Source: Coemansia sp. RSA 1804
Taxonomy: Eukaryota; Kickxellomycota; Kickxellomycetes; Kickxellales; Kickxellaceae
Direction: 5' to 3'
Length of the DNA: 18,450 nucleotides
Assembly (NCBI GenBank): GCA_027578815.1
Contig: JANBTH010000389.1
Location: 1 to 18,450 of the forward strand
Both the position numbers and the translations under genes were made by a program. Of the stretch, positions 15,118-18,450 are shown piece after piece (position 1 is the stretch's first letter; the number at the start of each line of letters is the position of its first letter). The notes below the pieces were generated by a model, which searched no databases, was not told the origin of the DNA, and saw only the letters and a list, made by a program, of their open reading frames with translations.

Positions 15118-15192
15118 ATGAACACTCATTCCGCCGACGAGTGCGACCGCGAATGCACATGCAGCCTCTGCCGCAGCTCCGCTCCGTGCTAG
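15118..15192 (+). CDS. Possible 24-aa cysteine-rich micropeptide
   Basis: ATG to TAG, 24 codons with five cysteines arranged C-x3-C-x-C-x2-C-x5-C, and acidic in the first half. The C-x-C-x2-C spacing recalls short fungal metallothioneins such as the 25-aa Neurospora protein, but there are fewer cysteines and none of the Gly/Ser pattern. It starts 20 bp after the microsatellite and its last four bases overlap the end of Mdm12 on the other strand. A frame this short can occur by chance. Confidence 0.2.
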   Translation: MNTHSADECDRECTCSLCRSSAPC

Positions 15193-15863
15193 CCGGCGGT
15201 CTCAAACGAATGGTAGCTCGGAAACACAAAATCCTCATCGATCGCGCGGCGCAGCTGCTCGGTGATAAAGCGCTCCAGCTTCTCGACGTTCTTCAGCACA
15301 TGCTGGTCGGCGTCGCCAATCTCCGTGCGGATCGCAAAATCGTCAAGCAGGCTTGTTCTCGGCGGCAGCGGTTCCAGAAAACAGAAGTTCACTCGGTCCT
15401 GCAGGTACGCCAGCACCGCCAGTGCCGAGAACTCGATCTTTGTTATGTGCAGCGTGACCGGGAGGCTGACGAACTGCTGCGCCAGGTAGTTCAGCTGCAG
15501 CTCTGTTTTGAGAACTATCGCCATGTCCCCGCAGTACTCCACTTTGGCAAGAAGCTGCATGTCGTCCTCGCTTGCGCTTGGCGGCAACTGCGAACCACGA
15601 CCACTGCTACTACTACCAGCAACTGCATCTTCCTCCTCCTCCTCCTCCTCTTCTTCTGTTGCCATGTAAAACTCTGGAAACGGCTCGGTCAAGTCCACTA
15701 TCTCTAGGTTCGGCGCCACGCTTCCAAAGTCCAGGCTTTCCACTCTGATGTCGCCGAGAAACGATGGCCGGTCGTCTAGACTGCTGAAAAACCGGTTGAT
15801 CTGCGACTGCACAGACTGCGCTACCTTCTTGTCCAGCTTTTCCCAGTAGATGACAAACGACAT
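15189..15863 (-). CDS. MDM12: Mdm12, ERMES complex SMP-domain subunit
   Basis: 224 aa from the ATG at 15863. The start (MSFVIYWEKL), the segment LPVTLHITKIEFSALAVLAYL at 134-154, and the end (EIGDADQHVLKNVEKLERFI, then DEDFVFPSYHS) are characteristic of Mdm12. The whole protein is one SMP/TULIP lipid-binding domain. With Mmm1, Mdm34 and Mdm10 it tethers the endoplasmic reticulum to mitochondria and transfers phospholipids. An acidic insert of nine Glu (70-78) followed by a Ser-rich segment (83-98) sits where other fungi carry a variable loop. At 224 aa it is shorter than most fungal Mdm12 proteins (about 270 and up), because that loop is small; the conserved ends are both intact. It is divergent from the AA9 gene. 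Confidence 0.92.
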   Translation of the reverse strand: MSFVIYWEKLDKKVAQSVQSQINRFFSSLDDRPSFLGDIRVESLDFGSVAPNLEIVDLTEPFPEFYMATEEEEEEEEEDAVAGSSSSGRGSQLPPSASEDDMQLLAKVEYCGDMAIVLKTELQLNYLAQQFVSLPVTLHITKIEFSALAVLAYLQDRVNFCFLEPLPPRTSLLDDFAIRTEIGDADQHVLKNVEKLERFITEQLRRAIDEDFVFPSYHSFETAG

Positions 15864-16305
15864 GACCGGAAGTCTAAATAATATACACAGGCTGGTAAAA
15901 AAGAAAACTGTAGATTGTAGCAGTGCTTTTGCCTAGAAAATGGGCGATTAATTGGTGCAGAGCAGTTAGCACAGCTGCAATCCATGTGTTTGTGGGAGCA
16001 GGTCATATGGCTGTTTGACGGTTATTTGCTTTTTATTTCATTCAGCTGTTTTCTTTACAGCAGGGTGCTAAAAGACTCTTGCATCTTTGTTTTGCATTCA
16101 CATGGGCGTCACAACTACTTCCACCATTCTTAACATGTCTTTTCTTTTCCAACCCGGTTCGATACAAGAACAATAATTAAAAGTGCATGCCAAATGTTAG
16201 TATTTATAGGGGGATTCTTCTCCCACCCCCATTACTTGTCCTCTATGTAACGAGAAACAAAACTTCCAATTATTTGCATCCGAAACAAACCGGAATACCA
16301 ACTAG
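15864..16305. other. Divergent promoter region of MDM12 and the AA9 gene
   Basis: 442 bp with T-runs and no gene. TATTTATAG at 16201-16209 lies 97 bp before the AA9 start codon and is the best TATA candidate. A short C-rich stretch follows at about 16221-16231. No equivalent TATA box was seen for MDM12, as is common for housekeeping genes. Confidence 0.55.
16201..16209 (+). promoter_or_regulatory. TATA-like box of the AA9 gene
   Basis: TATTTATAG, about 100 bp upstream of the ATG at 16306, at the same distance as the TATA box before the small ORF at 17359. Confidence 0.45.
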
Positions 16306-17028
16306 ATGGTCTTTGCATTCACAGCATACCCTTTCCTTCTTCTGGGCGTAGTTATTGCACATACCCAGACATACAATATCGGGGTGGATGGGGTTCTGGG
16401 CAAGGATTTCCAGTACAGGGTAGCCAGCGACTACGGCAACGCGCCGATCCAGGATCTGGCATCGGACGCCCTGCGCTGCCGCAGCAAGCGCGCAATCACC
16501 AGCGCCGGCGTCGATAAGCTGGCAGTTGAAGCAGGGCAGACGGTGACGCTCAGATGGGACCATGCAAACAACACCGTTGTGCTTCCAGTTCTTCCGCGGT
16601 CGCACCAAGGCCCATGCATGGTGTACATGGCGGCATTGTCCACCCAGGGCGACAACGACGCCTGGTTCAAGATATACGAGGGCGGATTCGATGCAACCCA
16701 GAAGAAGTGGTGTGCTACCAGGCTGATTGATAACTGGGGCATTCTTAACGTGACCGTTCCCAGGAACATCCCGAGCGGCGACTACCTTGTCCGCTCGGAG
16801 GTGCTTGCCCTCCACCCGACGCTTGTCAGGGGCGCCACGCAGTTCTATCCTAACTGCTTTATTGCCACGGTTGCCAACGGCGCAGCGGCCACGTTGCCGA
16901 GGCTTTATCCGATCCCGGGAATCTACGGATACGATGATCCTGGCGTGTACTTTTCGCGCGCCCAGGACCCGACAAGCTACACGATACCGGGTCCGCCCTT
17001 GTTCACAGACGGCGGGGATCCACCATAG
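16306..17028 (+). CDS. Secreted AA9 lytic polysaccharide monooxygenase
   Basis: 240 aa. A signal peptide (1-18, ending VVIA) precedes His19, the N-terminal histidine of the mature copper brace. The second copper ligand is His100 in RSHQGPC, and the axial Tyr is Y181 in QFYPNC with Q179 two residues before. Numbered from the mature end these are H1, H82 and Y163, the usual AA9 spacing. C58 and C184 are the likely disulfide. The second-sphere His of the family's RHE-type motif is Ser164 here (VRSEVLALH). There is no CBM1; the protein ends shortly after the typical IPGPPLF segment. AA9 enzymes use copper with H2O2 or O2 to cleave cellulose and some hemicelluloses outside the cell. Substrate and regioselectivity cannot be read here. 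NNT (88-90) and NVT (148-150) are possible N-glycosylation sites. No introns. Confidence 0.9.
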   Translation: MVFAFTAYPFLLLGVVIAHTQTYNIGVDGVLGKDFQYRVASDYGNAPIQDLASDALRCRSKRAITSAGVDKLAVEAGQTVTLRWDHANNTVVLPVLPRSHQGPCMVYMAALSTQGDNDAWFKIYEGGFDATQKKWCATRLIDNWGILNVTVPRNIPSGDYLVRSEVLALHPTLVRGATQFYPNCFIATVANGAAATLPRLYPIPGIYGYDDPGVYFSRAQDPTSYTIPGPPLFTDGGDPP

Positions 17029-17358
17029 AACACTTTGCAGCCAGCACTTTTGCATTCTCATATTTTTTCATAGAATATAACAGACGTAGTTTCTGATATT
17101 TATAGCAGCAACAGCTGCGGGTTGGAGATAGCGGCTGCTTCTTTCTTTTTCTGCTGCTGCTGATTACAATCGTTGCTTTCTGATGTATCGGTTTTCCCAC
17201 TCCCACCTCCAACATCTTCCAGCCGGATGTTGCTAATAAAAGATTCCATATATAAGGAATCAAATGGCGGGCCAGGTGCGCATTGCATTTTATCGAGGAC
17301 ATACCACACGCCACGTTATCCCAGCACTACCCACGGTTCAGTTGAAGTAATCTAAAAA
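17029..17358. other. Spacer after the AA9 gene
   Basis: 330 bp with the AA9 3' end and, at 17249-17257, a TATA box for the next small ORF. CTG repeats occur near 17150-17162. On the minus strand a 62-codon frame from the ATG at 17288 runs to 17100; it ends in Gln, Lys and Leu runs and is probably chance. Confidence 0.45.
17249..17257 (+). promoter_or_regulatory. TATA box before the 30-aa ORF
   Basis: TATATAAGG, a near-consensus TATA box, lies 110 bp upstream of the ATG at 17359. It has no other plus-strand gene to serve. Confidence 0.45.
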
Positions 17359-17451
17359 ATGAGCGCGCCGCAGAACACCAAGCCGAAGACGGTCGTGCCA
17401 AAGAGCGGCTCGTGGGATCTCAGGCAGATCTACAAGGACTCGGCAAAGTAG
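17359..17451 (+). CDS. Possible 30-aa basic peptide or 5' remnant of a decayed gene
   Basis: ATG in a strong A-rich context (AAAAAATG) behind a well-placed TATA box. The product is hydrophilic and Lys-rich, beginning MSAPQNTKPK and ending in WDLRQIYKDSAK. I do not recognise it. The frame closes with TAG, then continues with coding-like residues broken by TAG after three codons and TAA after another five. Each of those three stops is one C-to-T change from a Gln codon. It may therefore be the start of a gene that has decayed, a genuine micropeptide, or chance. It converges with the SelO gene. Confidence 0.3.
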   Translation: MSAPQNTKPKTVVPKSGSWDLRQIYKDSAK

Positions 17452-17629
17452 CCCGTCCGCTAGAGGGAGCTGGAGCAATAAGAAAATGCGTTTCCAATAG
17501 TTTCGACTTGAAATTAAAATAAACACGAAATGTTGCTCACAAAATACACATGCTGACACTTGACAGACACAATCTACTCCGCAGCCTCGGCAGCCTTCGG
17601 CCACCTCGGAATAAGGGGGGGGAGGGCAG

Positions 17630-18450
17630 CTACGAGCTGCAGCTGCTCTGCAGCCCCTGGCCCCACTTTGGAACCGGGCCCCCGTACGCCACCTCGTTCT
17701 TCAGGTGGTCGGGGAGAGCATCGCAGAACGCAAACGTCGTGATCAGATCGAGAACACGATCAACGGATGCCTCGTCGCCGCTGGCAGCACGGCTGATGAC
17801 GTCCTGCGCAACCCAGTTGCGCAGAATAAAGCGCGGATTCGTCTGGCGCATGCGAGCCGCAATGCTCTGGGCATGCTCGGGCGAAAGGGCGCCATCGGCA
17901 TCGTCAAGCAGACGCGGCTTGTACACGTCGGTTAGAAATGCGCGCATCTCCTCTTTCCACGCGCCGCCGATGCTGGCGCTTTCTGCGACAGCCACGATGC
18001 GATCGACTATCCCGTCGACGGACGCAGACTCGGAGCCCTGCGCAAGCAGTTCTGGCACATCGCACAGGGCCCGCATTGTCAGCGTGTAGTCCGCACCCGC
18101 GCGCTCCATCAGCGCCAGGAGCGGCTCGATGACGGCTTCGCGGTCCGTTTCCTTGGCAGCGCCGTAGAGACCAAGCTTGCGGCGCATAAGGGCCACGTAC
18201 GCACGCTTGTACTCGTCAGCATACGTGTTGAGGATCTCGGCAACAGCATCGGCGCTGTCTGTCAGCCTGGCGAACGGAGTGGCCAGACGGAGCAGATTCC
18301 ACAGCGCCACGCGCGGCTGCTCGGAGAACGAGTAGCGGCCAGAGTAGTCGGATGCGTTGCAGACGAGCTGCGGGTCGTAGGCGTCCATGAAGGCGAAAGG
18401 CCCGTAATCGATGGTCAGCCCCAGAATAGACATGTTGTCGGTGTTCATCA
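17630..18450 (-). CDS. SelO / Fmp40 protein adenylyltransferase, C-terminal part (cut by window edge)
   Basis: The visible 273 codons begin inside the hallmark GVMNTDNMSILGLTIDYGP segment. They include the catalytic Asp (in NTDN), the next Asn and the Asp of TIDYGP, equivalents of the base and Mg ligands D252, N253 and D262 of the bacterial enzyme. The N-terminal kinase-like lobe with the ATP-binding residues lies beyond 18450. SelO is a pseudokinase-fold enzyme that transfers AMP from ATP to Ser/Thr/Tyr of mitochondrial proteins in the oxidative-stress response (Fmp40 in yeast). The protein ends in a Cys third from the last residue (SSCSS), the position of selenocysteine in animal SelO, so this fungus uses the cysteine form. 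It converges with the small ORF at 17359. Confidence 0.92.
   Translation of the reverse strand, partial: MNTDNMSILGLTIDYGPFAFMDAYDPQLVCNASDYSGRYSFSEQPRVALWNLLRLATPFARLTDSADAVAEILNTYADEYKRAYVALMRRKLGLYGAAKETDREAVIEPLLALMERAGADYTLTMRALCDVPELLAQGSESASVDGIVDRIVAVAESASIGGAWKEEMRAFLTDVYKPRLLDDADGALSPEHAQSIAARMRQTNPRFILRNWVAQDVISRAASGDEASVDRVLDLITTFAFCDALPDHLKNEVAYGGPVPKWGQGLQSSCSS

Noticed and set aside
17100..17288. A 62-codon minus-strand ORF after the AA9 gene
   Set aside because: Ends in Gln, Lys and Leu runs, overlaps the AA9 3' end, and has no recognisable domain.
17452..17510. Stop-codon reassignment (TAG/TAA read as Gln)
   Set aside because: UTP6 ends in TAA, and Mdm12, AA9 and SelO end in TAG at their family-typical C-termini, so the standard code is in use.
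17448..17569. A possible intron joining the 30-aa ORF to sequence at 17570 (CTGAC and CAG near its 3' end)
   Set aside because: The donor is weak (GTAGCC) and the joined frame would run antisense through the SelO coding region.
1..18450. tRNA, rRNA, CRISPR array, transposon ends or integrase genes
   Set aside because: Searched by eye for tRNA B-box motifs, spaced repeats and transposase motifs on both strands; nothing convincing was found.

Overview
The window looks like nuclear DNA from a filamentous, early-diverging fungus. Its genes are typical of fungi: Mdm12 of the ERMES complex, a Zn(II)2Cys6 regulator, an AA9 copper monooxygenase and UTP6. No gene needs an intron to be read, coding DNA is GC-rich, and spacers are AT-rich and full of T/A tracts. 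My best guess is a Kickxellomycotina (Coemansia-like) genome. That is inference from gene style, since no rRNA or species marker is present.

Left half (1-8302): five related genes, all on the + strand, for small type II membrane proteins. Each has a short cytosolic N-terminus, one transmembrane anchor, a variable stalk and a conserved domain with GT-A features (a KIDDD metal site and a downstream [S/H]ED-x-x-FG motif), most like glycosyltransferase family 31. Copies 2-5 are directly tandem. Copy 1 is separated from them by an oppositely oriented NADPH-dependent oxidoreductase (MDR/LTB4DH type) and a 1.2 kb gene-poor stretch. The copies differ mainly in the stalk: copy 4 has a Pro-Ala-Glu-Lys repeat stalk and copy 5 a Gly run followed by a Pro/Glu-rich stretch. 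Copy 1 has lost the third Asp of its metal site and several other family residues. This array is the most interesting part of the window.

Middle (8436-14056): a four-helix membrane protein of unknown function and a Zn2Cys6 transcription factor with low-complexity tails, both on the minus strand. They are followed by the U3 snoRNP / SSU processome protein UTP6 on the plus strand. The factor and UTP6 diverge from a 1.06 kb AT-rich intergenic region that holds a compact GATC-rich cluster.

Right part (14309-18450): an unrecognised 219-aa protein, then Mdm12 (minus strand), then a secreted AA9 LPMO (plus strand, divergent from Mdm12), and finally the C-terminal half of SelO/Fmp40 protein adenylyltransferase, which runs off the right edge. 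Two very short ORFs are noted with low confidence: a 24-aa cysteine-rich one after a tetranucleotide microsatellite, and a 30-aa one behind a good TATA box that may be the start of a decayed gene.

Apart from the glycosyltransferase-like array, the genes do not form a pathway. They are an ordinary mix of housekeeping and secretory genes.
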